From Zobellia uliginosa (lineage in GTDB: Bacteria > Bacteroidota > Bacteroidia > Flavobacteriales > Flavobacteriaceae), in assembly GCF_018860745.1 (NCBI RefSeq), contig NZ_JAHKPY010000004.1:1009-65008 (forward strand): 64,000 nt of DNA. The letters are read 5' to 3'. The notes under the pieces were generated by a model. The model saw only the letters and a list, made by a program, of their open reading frames with translations, had not been told where the DNA came from and searched no databases. Position 1 is the first letter of the stretch, and each line of letters starts with the position of its first letter. Position numbers and translations under genes: made by a program. Shown piece by piece: positions 20,434 to 28,681 of the stretch.

Positions 20434-22683
20434 TTAATTTCTCTTTCTAAATTCTTTGGTCCTTTTCTTGTTGGGGTTCTTGAATAACCGTTTAAAGAAA
20501 CCATCTCGTTTAACAGGTTCACAGTTCAGCATATTTAATATGGCAGGGTCTGGGCGTTTGAACTGTGCTTTTGTAATTTCGTTATAGGACGGGTGCTTGT
20601 TCATTTCTTGCATCCATTTGGCAAAAATAGGAAGGGCCGCACTTGCTCCTTGTCCCAAACTTGTGCTTCTAAATCCAATTTCATGATTATCAAGACCCAC
20701 CCAAGTTACATGAACCAACTTAGGCATAATTGCCACGAACCAAGCATCTTTATTATTTTGTGTAGATCCCGTTTTTCCTGCAATGGCATTATTTAACTTA
20801 TAAGTGGTTCGTATTCTGGATGCGGTACCTCTGTTAATCGTACCTTTCATCATTTCTACCATAATTTGCCTTGTTTCTTCGGAAAAAGCTGTGGTTCTGG
20901 CTCTTTTTGGTTCAAATTTGGTTAAAACCGAGTCTTTTCTATCAGTTATTTTTTCGATTAAATAGGGTAAAACGGCTTTCCCCTTATTGACATAGCCGGC
21001 ATAAGCACCCGCTAGTTCATTTAAGTAAATTTCACCCGTACCCAATGCTAAAGAAGGTTGTTCCGGTAATTTGGAAAATATACCCATATTTTTTGCCATC
21101 GTTATAACATTTGGAATACCAGCTTTTTCCAACACTTTTACAGCTACCGTATTTACGGAATGGCTAAGTGCTTCTTCCATAGAATAGTTAAGGTAGGTCT
21201 CATCTTTTTTTCCTGAATTGCTGGGCGTCCATCCCTTTAAGTTTTCATATTCAACTTCTTCTGCAGAAAAATATGTACAAGGTGGGGTACCTGTTTCCAA
21301 GGCCGTGGTATACACTATAGGTTTAAAAGTAGAACCCACTTGCCGTTTACTTTGTGCTACATGATCGTATTTAAAATGTTCAAAATCTACACCGCCAATC
21401 CAAGTTTTTACTGCTCCGGTTTTTGGGTCTAGGCCCAAAGAACCGGTATTCAGGAATTTCATATAATGGGTAATACTATCTATAGAACTACCCTGGATTG
21501 TTTTCTCACCCCCCCAATCTGTTAGAACTAGTTGTTTTTTAACACTGAGCGAATCCATTATTTGTTGATGTTCCATCCCTTGTTTTTTCAACTTTCTATA
21601 TACATCTGAATTCTTTACTACCTTTTCAATTAGTTTTTTATTCGTTTTCCAAGGTGCATTCTTTCCATAACTTTTTTCAAAACTATTTTGGAGCGTTTTC
21701 ATGTGATCTTGCATAGCCTCTTCTGCCCAGAACTGCATGTTATAATCTAAGGTGGTGTAAACTTTTAGACCGGAAGTATAGATGTTGTATTCATTACCCT
21801 CTTCCTTCTGTTTATCGTTCCATTTAAGTAATTGCTTTCTAACTTCTTCTCTAAAATAAGGCGCCAGTCCAGAATTATTATCAAAATCGCGATAGTCCAA
21901 TTTGGCAGGAATATGGGTCAAACTATCCTTTTGTTCAGGGGAAATATAATCGTTATTGGCCATGGCAAGAAGTACCAGATTTCTGCGGTTAAGGCTCTTC
22001 TCTGGGAATATACGAGGGTTGTAGCCGTAGGTGGCTTTAAGCATGCCTACAAGGACAGCTCCTTGTTCTACGGTAAGGTCTTTAGCTTGTTTGTTAAAAA
22101 ATTTTAGGGATGCGCTTTCAATTCCAAATGTATTATCGCCAAAGGAAACCGTATTTAGATAGTTGGTAAGAATCTCATCTTTGGTATAAATATCTTCCAA
22201 TCTGGAAGCAATGAACATCTCCTTTATCTTATCAACTACAATATTCGCTTTTTTTCTATCCCTTCGGGGATATAAATTTTTAGCCAACTGTTGGGTTAAA
22301 GTGCTTCCCCCACCTGCAGATTGGTCTTGCATAAGTACGGTCTTTATGGCAACACGCCCTAAACTTTGGTAATCTATACCTGTATGCTCATAAAAGCGTT
22401 CATCTTCAATGGCTACTAGGGCATTGAGTACATGCTCTGGAATGGCTTCAAAAACAATGGGCTGTCTATCATATAAATAGAATTTGCCAATAAGTACGCT
22501 ATCCGCTGTATACACCTCGGATGCACGTTGGTACTGGAAATCAGAAAGCTCTTCCTTACCGGGTATTTTACCCCAAGCGCCCCAATAAATACTAATTATA
22601 AATACAAAGAAGAACACAACTAACGCAAGAAGGGCTAGTAAGGTGTATCTTAAAAATGGAGACTTTATTCTTTTTAAAATCAA
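20434..22683 (-). CDS. Penicillin-binding protein 1A-type bifunctional transglycosylase/transpeptidase
   Basis: Polymerises and cross-links peptidoglycan in the periplasm, anchored by an N-terminal membrane helix (about 12-33). 749 aa. Transglycosylase domain: Glu93 in AIEDERFYEHTGID, GGGSTLTQQLAKN (124-136). Transpeptidase domain: Ser451 in STFK, S509-V-N, K637-T-G-S. The C-terminal tail is basic and short. The start is TTG at 22683; no ATG lies between it and the upstream region that preserves the hydrophobic anchor. Divergent from the S1/P1 nuclease gene. The HAD phosphatase follows on the same strand. Confidence 0.95.
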   Translation of the reverse strand: MILKRIKSPFLRYTLLALLALVVFFFVFIISIYWGAWGKIPGKEELSDFQYQRASEVYTADSVLIGKFYLYDRQPIVFEAIPEHVLNALVAIEDERFYEHTGIDYQSLGRVAIKTVLMQDQSAGGGSTLTQQLAKNLYPRRDRKKANIVVDKIKEMFIASRLEDIYTKDEILTNYLNTVSFGDNTFGIESASLKFFNKQAKDLTVEQGAVLVGMLKATYGYNPRIFPEKSLNRRNLVLLAMANNDYISPEQKDSLTHIPAKLDYRDFDNNSGLAPYFREEVRKQLLKWNDKQKEEGNEYNIYTSGLKVYTTLDYNMQFWAEEAMQDHMKTLQNSFEKSYGKNAPWKTNKKLIEKVVKNSDVYRKLKKQGMEHQQIMDSLSVKKQLVLTDWGGEKTIQGSSIDSITHYMKFLNTGSLGLDPKTGAVKTWIGGVDFEHFKYDHVAQSKRQVGSTFKPIVYTTALETGTPPCTYFSAEEVEYENLKGWTPSNSGKKDETYLNYSMEEALSHSVNTVAVKVLEKAGIPNVITMAKNMGIFSKLPEQPSLALGTGEIYLNELAGAYAGYVNKGKAVLPYLIEKITDRKDSVLTKFEPKRARTTAFSEETRQIMVEMMKGTINRGTASRIRTTYKLNNAIAGKTGSTQNNKDAWFVAIMPKLVHVTWVGLDNHEIGFRSTSLGQGASAALPIFAKWMQEMNKHPSYNEITKAQFKRPDPAILNMLNCEPVKRDGFFKRLFKNPNKKRTKEFRKRN

Positions 22684-22765
22684 ATCGATAAATTTTGTGA
22701 GTGCAATATCAAATTAAAAAATGAAACACTTTAGTTTCTTAACAATAGATTCAACTTCAATTTTC

Positions 22766-22773
22766 TACTTTTG
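22766..22773 (+). promoter_or_regulatory. Bacteroidota -7 box (TACTTTTG)
   Basis: Exact TAnnTTTG match 16 bp upstream of the nuclease ATG at 22790, giving a very short leader. Confidence 0.55.
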
Positions 22774-22789
22774 CGGCTAAATTTATTTC

Positions 22790-23560
22790 ATGCGAAAAAT
22801 AGTATTCTTTCTGTTCTTAATAACAACACTTTCTAACGCAAACGATGGGGATTGGTCAAAAACCGGACACCGAACGGTTGGTGAAGTGGCACAAAGTCAT
22901 CTATCCAAAAAGACAGAGAAAGCCCTAAAAAAGTTATTGAACGGAGAGAGCCTAGCCTACGTATCTACGTTTGCAGATGATATAAAGGCCGACAGGGCTT
23001 ACAAAGAATTTAGTGCATGGCATTATGTGAATATACCTGAAGGAAAGAATTATGGTGATATTGAACCTAGTAAACATGGGGACCTTATTACCGGTATCAA
23101 TAAGTGCATTGAAATAATCAAGGACGAGAAAAGCAAAAAAGAAGATAAAGTTTTTTATCTAAAAATGTTGGTACATTTAATAGGAGACCTTCACCAGCCA
23201 ATGCATGTGGGTCGTTTTGAAGATAAAGGGGGTAATGATATTCAGTTGCAGTGGTTTAATGAAGGAACTAATCTTCATAGAGTTTGGGATTCTAATATGA
23301 TAAATACCTATGGTATGAGCTATACGGAATTGGCATCTAGCCTACCACAGTTATCTAAAGAACAGGTACGGTTTATTCAGCAAGGAACTGTTCTGGACTG
23401 GGTAGAGGAATCTCAAGAAATTGCGGGTAAGCTATATGATTCTGTAGAAACAGGAGAAAAATTATACTACCGTTACAATTACGATTGGTGGGGAACCGTA
23501 GAAACCCAGTTGCAAAAAGGTGGACTTCGGTTGGCCAAGGTCTTGAACGAACTTTTCTAA
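22790..23560 (+). CDS. Secreted S1/P1-type zinc nuclease
   Basis: A 256-aa exported phospholipase C/P1-fold nuclease expected to cleave single-stranded nucleic acids and 3'-nucleotides. A signal peptide (about 1-17) precedes the mature N terminus near Trp22. The trinuclear zinc site can be mapped on the family spacing: Trp22, His27, Asp63 or 64, His78, His129, Asp133, His139, His163 and Asp167 (VHLIGDLHQPMHVG and HRVWD). All ligands appear present. It is monocistronic with its own -7 box. Likely role: scavenging phosphate or nucleosides from environmental nucleic acid (inference). Confidence 0.93.
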   Translation: MRKIVFFLFLITTLSNANDGDWSKTGHRTVGEVAQSHLSKKTEKALKKLLNGESLAYVSTFADDIKADRAYKEFSAWHYVNIPEGKNYGDIEPSKHGDLITGINKCIEIIKDEKSKKEDKVFYLKMLVHLIGDLHQPMHVGRFEDKGGNDIQLQWFNEGTNLHRVWDSNMINTYGMSYTELASSLPQLSKEQVRFIQQGTVLDWVEESQEIAGKLYDSVETGEKLYYRYNYDWWGTVETQLQKGGLRLAKVLNELF

Positions 23561-23578
23561 TTGTACCTAATAGTCTGC

Positions 23579-23857
23579 TTACCGTTTTGAAATTTTGTTC
23601 ATAGAGATTTGTCGTTGGCGCGTACTTTTAAAACGATGACCTCCTGCATTGTTCAATTTGGAATGTTTTGTACTTCTACCTTGAACTCGCTTACGCCACA
23701 TTCTAAAGCTGCTAGGCTTTAAATTGTATCGCATAAGCTCAATGGTTTCTTGTTCCGAAATGCCAAATTGAAAGGTAAAAGCATCAAAAGGAGTACGGTC
23801 TTCCCAAGCCATTTCAATAATACGGTCTAATTCTCTTTCTGTAAATTCTTTTTTCAT
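23579..23857 (-). CDS. DUF2805 / TIGR03643 family small protein
   Basis: A 92-aa basic protein. The start at 23857 (MKKEFTERELDRIIEMAW) is preferred: upstream in-frame sequence is hydrophobic noise, and a -7 box sits immediately before it. The core EDRTPFDAFTFQFGISEQE followed by NLKPSSFRMWRKRVQGR is the signature of a short helical family resembling a helix-turn-helix. The C terminus is rich in Arg/Lys/His. Function unknown; nucleic acid binding is plausible from charge and fold pattern. Convergent with the nuclease gene. Confidence 0.85.
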   Translation of the reverse strand: MKKEFTERELDRIIEMAWEDRTPFDAFTFQFGISEQETIELMRYNLKPSSFRMWRKRVQGRSTKHSKLNNAGGHRFKSTRQRQISMNKISKR

Positions 23858-23864
23858 AGCAAAA

Positions 23865-23872
23865 CAAAAATA
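23865..23872 (-). promoter_or_regulatory. Bacteroidota -7 box (TATTTTTG) for the DUF2805 gene
   Basis: Exact TAnnTTTG match read on the minus strand, only 7 bp upstream of the ATG at 23857. Transcription should start at or next to the start codon (leaderless or nearly so). Confidence 0.5.
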
Positions 23873-24038
23873 CGAATGCCTGAAGAATAAAATTACCTCA
23901 ATAGAACTAAAAAATACGAAATTCAACGAGTATATACATTGTAAGCCACTATCTGGAGTTATATTTAAGTAGATGGTTGTGAGGACATTAGTCGGCACCC
24001 AGTGGCTAAAGGCAGCAAACTTCTCATATGTTAAGGGT

Positions 24039-24075
24039 AAAAAAAATCGACCATTTTTAATGGTCGATTTTTTTA
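24039..24075 (-). terminator. Intrinsic terminator after the AlkB gene
   Basis: A 15-bp perfect stem, AAAAAATCGACCATT (24041-24055) with its complement at 24059-24073 and a TTT loop. A T-run follows on the minus strand. It overlaps the AlkB stop codon. Confidence 0.85.
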
Positions 24076-24672
24076 TATAATAATTCTAAACGTTAGATTA
24101 ATACGCTCATCAATAATTTTAGCCGTTTTTGGAATTTGATGTAACCAGTGTTTTTGTGTACTTCCCCTCATCAATAGAAGGCTACCGTTTTGCAATAAGA
24201 TCTTTTGTTTTAAGCTTTTGTCACTTTTATGTTTTAAATGAAAGAAGCGTTCTTGCCCTAAAGTAACCGATGCAATAATAGGATTTTCACCTAACTCCTT
24301 CTCATTATCTGCATGCCAGCCATTACTGTCTTGCCCATTTCTATATAAGTTAAGAAGGCAGGTGGTAAATATAACACCTGCTACAGTTTCTACTTTATCC
24401 TTAATTTTTAAAAGTTCTGGTGTAAACCTATGCGGTGTCATTACTAGCTTGGAATAGGAATAGGATTTGCCATTATTCCCATACAAAGCGGTAAGTCTGG
24501 GTTGTGCATAGGTTTTGCCAAATACCGTAATGTCATCCTGTTGCCATGGTATTTTCTCCCGAAGCGTACGAAAAGAATCGTCCGCTTCTTTTTTATCCAT
24601 AAAATTTGGGTAATAGATGATATCACTACTCGGTAGGTTCAAATGGATTTCGTCCGTGAACAAATCCTTCAT
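24073..24672 (-). CDS. AlkB-like 2-oxoglutarate/Fe(II) dioxygenase
   Basis: Predicted oxidative demethylase repairing alkylated DNA or RNA. 199 aa. Metal ligands are His120 and Asp122 (GWHADNE) and His178 (HWLHQIPKT); Arg190 and Arg196 (DERINLTFR) bind 2-oxoglutarate. The ASVTLGQERFF and LLLMRGSTQKHWLH segments are typical of AlkB proteins of the ALKBH2/3-like group. Its ATG overlaps the AraC stop codon (TAATG), so the two are translationally coupled. A terminator follows directly. Confidence 0.93.
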   Translation of the reverse strand: MKDLFTDEIHLNLPSSDIIYYPNFMDKKEADDSFRTLREKIPWQQDDITVFGKTYAQPRLTALYGNNGKSYSYSKLVMTPHRFTPELLKIKDKVETVAGVIFTTCLLNLYRNGQDSNGWHADNEKELGENPIIASVTLGQERFFHLKHKSDKSLKQKILLQNGSLLLMRGSTQKHWLHQIPKTAKIIDERINLTFRIII

Positions 24673-25559
24673 TATTTAAGTACAGTTTTAAGTTCATTTC
24701 TATATTCCGATGGGTTTTGCCCTGTAAAGTTCTTGAACTGTTTATTAAAGTGAGAAAAATTGTTAAAGCCGCTTTCAAAACAAACCTCGGTTATACTCAA
24801 CGGCTGTTCGGCCAAAAGTTTGGATGCATGTACTAAACGGTACTCGTTTACGAATTGAACAAAAGTCTTGTTCGTAATCTTTTTAAAGTATCGGCAGAAA
24901 GATGGTACAGTCATACTTACCATATTGCTTATCTCATCTAAAGTGATTTCTTCTTTAAAGTTATTTTTTACATGATTAAAGACTACGTTAATCCGATCAT
25001 TATCTTTCACTTCGGTCTCCATGGAGAAACCTTCGGCATTAAGAATTTTAAATTCTTTGGAATTACCCAGTTCATTTAAAATATTCAGTATAGATAATAA
25101 ACGTTGAAAATGCGTCTGGTATTCCAGAATCTGCATTTTCTCGCCAATCTTTCTTTTGGTCTTACCAGAAAAGGCAATACCGCCTTTGGCCATTTCAAAA
25201 AGTGATTGAATTTTTTTCATCTCGGGAATATTAAAAAAATCATTCCCTAAGAAATCCAGTTTCATCTGTATTACGGTTTCACTCTCATTATCCGTAAGAG
25301 AGTTGGTAAAACCACAATGGGGTAGATTACTACCTATTAATATAAGGTCTCCCTTTGAATAATAAGATACGTGACTACCAATCTGCCTTTTCCCCGATCC
25401 ACCATGTACGTGAACCAGTTCTATTTCTGGATGGTAATGCCAAACGTTATTCTTGTTGTTCTTACTGGCATCAAATCTTTGATACGTATAAGAATGCCCA
25501 AAACTGGGCTCAATTGACTCAAAAGCAGGCTTTTGATTTAGTTGTGGGGATTGTTTCAT
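24672..25559 (-). CDS. AraC family transcriptional regulator (cupin sensor + HTH)
   Basis: A 295-aa regulator. The N-terminal cupin (about 20-110; WHYHPEIELVHVHGG) is a probable small-ligand sensor. A linker helix region follows, and the C-terminal AraC double HTH spans about 190-290 (ITLDEISNMVSMTVPSFCRYF, and the hallmark CFESGFNNFSHFNKQFKN...GQNPSEYR). It lacks the methyl-accepting cysteine domain of Ada, so it is not a classical alkylation sensor despite being coupled to alkB. The divergent gene at 25775 and two palindromes in between are candidate targets. Ligand unknown. Confidence 0.92.
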   Translation of the reverse strand: MKQSPQLNQKPAFESIEPSFGHSYTYQRFDASKNNKNNVWHYHPEIELVHVHGGSGKRQIGSHVSYYSKGDLILIGSNLPHCGFTNSLTDNESETVIQMKLDFLGNDFFNIPEMKKIQSLFEMAKGGIAFSGKTKRKIGEKMQILEYQTHFQRLLSILNILNELGNSKEFKILNAEGFSMETEVKDNDRINVVFNHVKNNFKEEITLDEISNMVSMTVPSFCRYFKKITNKTFVQFVNEYRLVHASKLLAEQPLSITEVCFESGFNNFSHFNKQFKNFTGQNPSEYRNELKTVLK

Positions 25560-25625
25560 AGAACAAAATTAAACATGACTATTTTTACCTTTCTATACAA
25601 AATTAACTAAAATATACTCAATATT

Positions 25626-25637
25626 ACCCTTAAGGGT
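25626..25637. promoter_or_regulatory. Perfect 12-bp palindrome ACCCTTAAGGGT
   Basis: Self-complementary over all 12 bases, in the divergent region between the AraC gene (start 25559) and the secreted-protein gene (25775). Possible operator; binding protein not known. Confidence 0.4.
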
Positions 25638-25641
25638 GTTT

Positions 25642-25668
25642 TGCTATTTACACGATGGTAAAATAGCA
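25642..25668. promoter_or_regulatory. Inverted repeat TGCTATTT-N11-AAATAGCA
   Basis: Perfect 8-bp arms at 25642-25649 and 25661-25668, extendable inward if one unpaired base is allowed. It sits 4 bp from the ACCCTTAAGGGT palindrome. Candidate operator or hairpin in the divergent promoter region. Confidence 0.4.
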
Positions 25669-25713
25669 TAGTTATTGGCGAATTGTGGAGTAGTGAGAGC
25701 TATAAAACGGCTG

Positions 25714-25721
25714 TATGTTTG
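25714..25721 (+). promoter_or_regulatory. Bacteroidota -7 box (TATGTTTG)
   Basis: Exact TAnnTTTG match 53 bp before the ATG at 25775. Confidence 0.45.
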
Positions 25722-25774
25722 TATCATAATATTAACCTACCCCGTATCATAACGGGCTATTAAACAAAAACGAT

Positions 25775-26359
25775 ATGAAAAAAGTAGTAAGAACCGCCGC
25801 AATGATCGCTTTGTTATTTACAACAACCGTTGGCATGGCTAACGAACCCAAACTAAGTGTTGTACCAAATGAAAATGTAAAAAGCTTTGTTTACGAACTA
25901 GATGCCCAATCGGGAAGAACAACTATCAAGTTTACGGACGCAGAGCAAAATGTTATATTCTTTGAAACTGTTGAAGAAGGAGGTTATGCAAAGAAATTTG
26001 ACCTCTCTAACCTTAAAGATGGACTTTATTTTTTCAAGTCTGAAGATGATTTAACCTCTGTAGCTTACACTATTAAAGTAGAAGGAAGTGATGTAGAGGT
26101 AATTGATAGAAAAGAAAACAGTAAGCCAGTCTTTAGAGTTGAAGGTGAAATGGTTTTCTTAAATCTTTTAAACCTTGACAGCGAAGATGTTGACATTAAA
26201 GTTTATGATAGCAGCAACAGATTGGTTTTCTCCGAGAAAAGAGAAGGTGAGATGGTTATCGAAAAAGCATTTGATTTTACCAAAGCTTACGAAGGTGAGT
26301 ACACCCTTGTAGTTAGAGACAGCAAAGAAACTTATTATAAAGCTGTTACGGTAAACTAA
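25775..26359 (+). CDS. Secreted beta-sandwich protein, function unknown
   Basis: A 194-aa exported protein with a clear signal peptide (1-22, ending GMAN). The rest is acidic and strand-rich, with two similar halves each ending in a phrase of the kind seen in Bacteroidota sorting or beta-sandwich modules (KDGLYFFKSEDD near 80; YEGEYTLVVRDS near 178). It lacks a confident T9SS type A C-terminal motif, though the overall architecture is reminiscent of one. It has its own -7 box and terminator, so it is monocistronic. Divergent from the AraC gene, which might control it (inference from position only). Confidence 0.8.
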   Translation: MKKVVRTAAMIALLFTTTVGMANEPKLSVVPNENVKSFVYELDAQSGRTTIKFTDAEQNVIFFETVEEGGYAKKFDLSNLKDGLYFFKSEDDLTSVAYTIKVEGSDVEVIDRKENSKPVFRVEGEMVFLNLLNLDSEDVDIKVYDSSNRLVFSEKREGEMVIEKAFDFTKAYEGEYTLVVRDSKETYYKAVTVN

Positions 26360-26386
26360 GGAAGTTTAAGTTGAGTTGAGTTAATT

Positions 26387-26423
26387 GCCCCTAATGTTGT
26401 TGAGAGCGTTAGGGGCTTTTTTT
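26387..26423. terminator. Intrinsic terminator between convergent genes
   Basis: GCCCCTAA (26387-26394) pairs with TTAGGGGC (26409-26416), followed by a T-run. It terminates the secreted-protein gene and lies at the 3' end of the convergent DoxX gene. Confidence 0.85.
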
Positions 26424-26781
26424 ATAGTGGAATATAGCTATAAGCCCAATACATAAGTACAAATTGTATAGGTAGCCTTAGCAATAAAAGCCACTTAGGA
26501 AAGCCAGCGGAAGCTTTTTTGCTGGATAGCATATAAAAATGTACTAGTAAGAATACAGCCAGCATTAAAACTAAGCCGTAAATAGAAAAGTTTTTTGTAA
26601 TAGGAAAACAAACTCCAATTCCTAAGATAATTTCTGCTACTCCGCTCAATAGAACCAAAAGCTTATGATTGGGTAAATATTGAGGCATAATTCTCATATA
26701 CATTTTAGGTTTTACAAAATGCATAATTCCCGCCATTGTGTACGTCAATCCCATTAGGTATAAGTGCCAAGGGTAATTCAT
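26422..26781 (-). CDS. DoxX-like small membrane protein
   Basis: A 119-aa inner-membrane protein with four predicted membrane helices. The segments MAGIMHFVKP and VLLSGVAEIILGIGVCFP are typical of the DoxX/DoxD-like superfamily, whose roles are poorly defined (some members act in thiosulfate or redox metabolism). Its ATG overlaps the last 4 bp of the MOSC gene, so the two are translationally coupled. Confidence 0.85.
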   Translation of the reverse strand: MNYPWHLYLMGLTYTMAGIMHFVKPKMYMRIMPQYLPNHKLLVLLSGVAEIILGIGVCFPITKNFSIYGLVLMLAVFLLVHFYMLSSKKASAGFPKWLLLLRLPIQFVLMYWAYSYIPL

Positions 26782-27419
26782 AACTTGGACGAGTATTTTT
26801 TTAAACGTTCTCTTTTGTATTCCGGCAGGGCCTTGTTGGACAGAGCCAGTTGCAAGATTTCAGGGTCTTTGGTCCGCATGTATAATAGGTTATAGAATTC
26901 TTTTACGGTAAGTTCATTTTTGGATTGTTCCACTAAAACCAATTCATCTCCTTTTTTTACTTTTCCCTCTTCTAATATTCTTACATAAGTACCAGGAAAT
27001 CCGTAATCAATATATTTTTTAAGAATCCCTTGGTCTTTAAAACGGACGCCCAGTTTATAACATGGTTCCCTTGGTTGTGACACCTGAACCAGTGCAGTTC
27101 CCAACTTGTAAATATCACCAATGCGAATTTTAGATTCATCCCAGTTGCTTACTGTAAGATTCTCGCCGAACATACCCCAATCCCAATCCAAATTTGGATA
27201 TAAATTCTTCCAATAGGCATAATGGTTTTTGGAAAATAGATAACAAGCTTTGTTTACGCCGGCATGGTGTACCCGGTCAATAACAGTGTCTTTGGCTACA
27301 TCTATTTTACCTAAAAATAGGGGTTCTGCTACAGGATATTTAAATATACCAGTCTGTTCTTCTTTACCATTCCAGGTAATAGTGGTCGGACTGCCAATGT
27401 TGGTTGAGATAACTTTCAT
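26778..27419 (-). CDS. MOSC domain protein (YiiM-like)
   Basis: A 213-aa MOSC-domain protein, the molybdenum-cofactor-sulfurase C-terminal fold that binds Moco or carries sulfur on a conserved cysteine. The cysteine is in QPREPCYKLGVRF (about residue 125). Other landmarks: HHAGVNKACYLFSKNHYAYW (about 51-70), MFGENLTV, and a C-terminal helical extension YKRERLKKY as in YiiM-type proteins. YiiM of E. coli is linked to 6-N-hydroxylaminopurine detoxification; whether this protein does the same is not shown. Coupled to the DoxX gene. Confidence 0.88.
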   Translation of the reverse strand: MKVISTNIGSPTTITWNGKEEQTGIFKYPVAEPLFLGKIDVAKDTVIDRVHHAGVNKACYLFSKNHYAYWKNLYPNLDWDWGMFGENLTVSNWDESKIRIGDIYKLGTALVQVSQPREPCYKLGVRFKDQGILKKYIDYGFPGTYVRILEEGKVKKGDELVLVEQSKNELTVKEFYNLLYMRTKDPEILQLALSNKALPEYKRERLKKYSSKL

Positions 27420-27516
27420 AGATTAAAAATAGACAAACCATCGGCAATTAGCGAATGATAATTGCGGTTTAAAAGATAATGGACCCATATATCTTATCAA
27501 TTCTAATCTACTAATG

Positions 27517-28338
27517 TTACTTCTGGTAATAAGGAGTACGTTTCATTAAGTAATTTAGGGCGGTTATATAATTATTACGTGTGGTAGCCATAAAGGGAAC
27601 ACGGTTCACGTCTACAATTTTGTCTCCGTTTTTGTTATATATCTTAAAAAGGACTTTAGTGTCAAATTCATCCATAGATGTACTATAATCGGATGAATAT
27701 GTTTTTACCTTTTTTTTCTTGGTGTTGACTCTAGTAGTGGAGGAGCCGGATGTAGAGGAGGTTGTACTACGATAGTCCACCGTTATTTTGCCCGTCACTA
27801 ATATGCCGGCACCAACAATTTTGGCAATTTCGGTCATTTCATAGTCTCGCATATCATTAGCTTTAGTAATGCCTGCTTCCCGTAATCTTTTTAAAGTGAT
27901 TTCTACATCTTGGTATGCTATGGTATTTCTCTCGGGTCTGCGCATAAGATTGTGATAGTAGTAATCTTGGGCTTCAAATCCTTCCTCAGGAGCTTCAGCA
28001 CCATCAAAGACGAATTCAAAAGGTAATATGGCGCCTTCATTTTGTTTCATAGTAGGGTATTCAAAAGTTGGACTTATAGATTTACGACCTGTCATGGTGT
28101 GTGAAAACAGTTGTTCGCGACCACTTTTGAAAATAATTTTTATGACCTCATCTTTTTCGACTACGTTTTCTAAATCCTCTCCTAAATACGTGTAGGTAAT
28201 TGTATTGGGCTCTACTCTCAAAACTTTAACGGCTATAGTTTCGCCATTACTCATGAAAATCTGGTCTGAGCCGTTCTGAGCATTAGCAGAGTAGAACAAT
28301 CCTATAAAAAACAATATCACCAGTTTGGAGTAATTCAT
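27517..28338 (-). CDS. Exported hypothetical protein
   Basis: Not recognised. 273 aa using the ATG at 28338, which begins the signal peptide MNYSKLVILFFIGLFYSANAQ; the ATG 14 codons upstream would bury it. The segment after the signal (FMSNGETIAVKVLRVEPNTITY) resembles the short beta domain that starts many flavobacterial envelope proteins. The middle (about 140-200) has an alpha/beta pattern with IAKIVGAGILVTGKITVDY, similar to domains that assemble lipoprotein or LPS machinery, but no firm family is claimed. A Ser/Thr-rich low-complexity linker (TTSSTSGSSTTR) precedes a final beta region. Monocistronic. Confidence 0.78.
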   Translation of the reverse strand: MNYSKLVILFFIGLFYSANAQNGSDQIFMSNGETIAVKVLRVEPNTITYTYLGEDLENVVEKDEVIKIIFKSGREQLFSHTMTGRKSISPTFEYPTMKQNEGAILPFEFVFDGAEAPEEGFEAQDYYYHNLMRRPERNTIAYQDVEITLKRLREAGITKANDMRDYEMTEIAKIVGAGILVTGKITVDYRSTTSSTSGSSTTRVNTKKKKVKTYSSDYSTSMDEFDTKVLFKIYNKNGDKIVDVNRVPFMATTRNNYITALNYLMKRTPYYQK

Positions 28339-28392
28339 TTTAAAACATGTTTGTAGTTGATTGCTAAAATACAAACCCACTATAGATTATGA

Positions 28393-28633
28393 AATACTGG
28401 AATTCTGGTATTTTTACATGTTTCAATTAAGAGTGTATGTTTGCCACAATTGGTCGGAGGTTATTCCGATAAGCTTAAAATCAACAAGCTAATTGTAGGA
28501 AAAAGTATTGAATTCGCCATCTTTACGGACGTACCAAGAGCCAAAAATAGATGGTTTGGACGCTGAATAGAACTTTTATCGGCCCTTTGCAGAAAAGTAT
28601 TTGGGCAAAGGGACCTATAAATTGGTAGACTAA
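28393..28633 (+). pseudogene. Decayed gene remnant with a frameshift
   Basis: Reading from 28393, one frame gives a protein-like stretch (GGYSDKLKINKLIVGKSIEF, then AIFTDVPRAKNRWFGR) that stops at the TGA at 28564. The +1 frame then yields NFYRPFAEKYLGKGTYKLVD and ends in TAA at 28631. The two pieces read like the neighbouring halves of one C-terminal domain joined by a frameshift. No convincing start exists. The parent family is not recognised. It is the content of an otherwise 343-bp gap between two minus-strand genes. Confidence 0.4.
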
Positions 28634-28681
28634 ATTATAAGAAACTCAAAATGGCTGTTCTACTTTACAGTGTAACGGCCA

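Noticed and set aside
23858-24038. Possible tRNA or small gene between the DUF2805 and AlkB genes
   Set aside because: No cloverleaf could be folded by eye and no ORF is convincing; only the -7 box and the AlkB terminator are supported.
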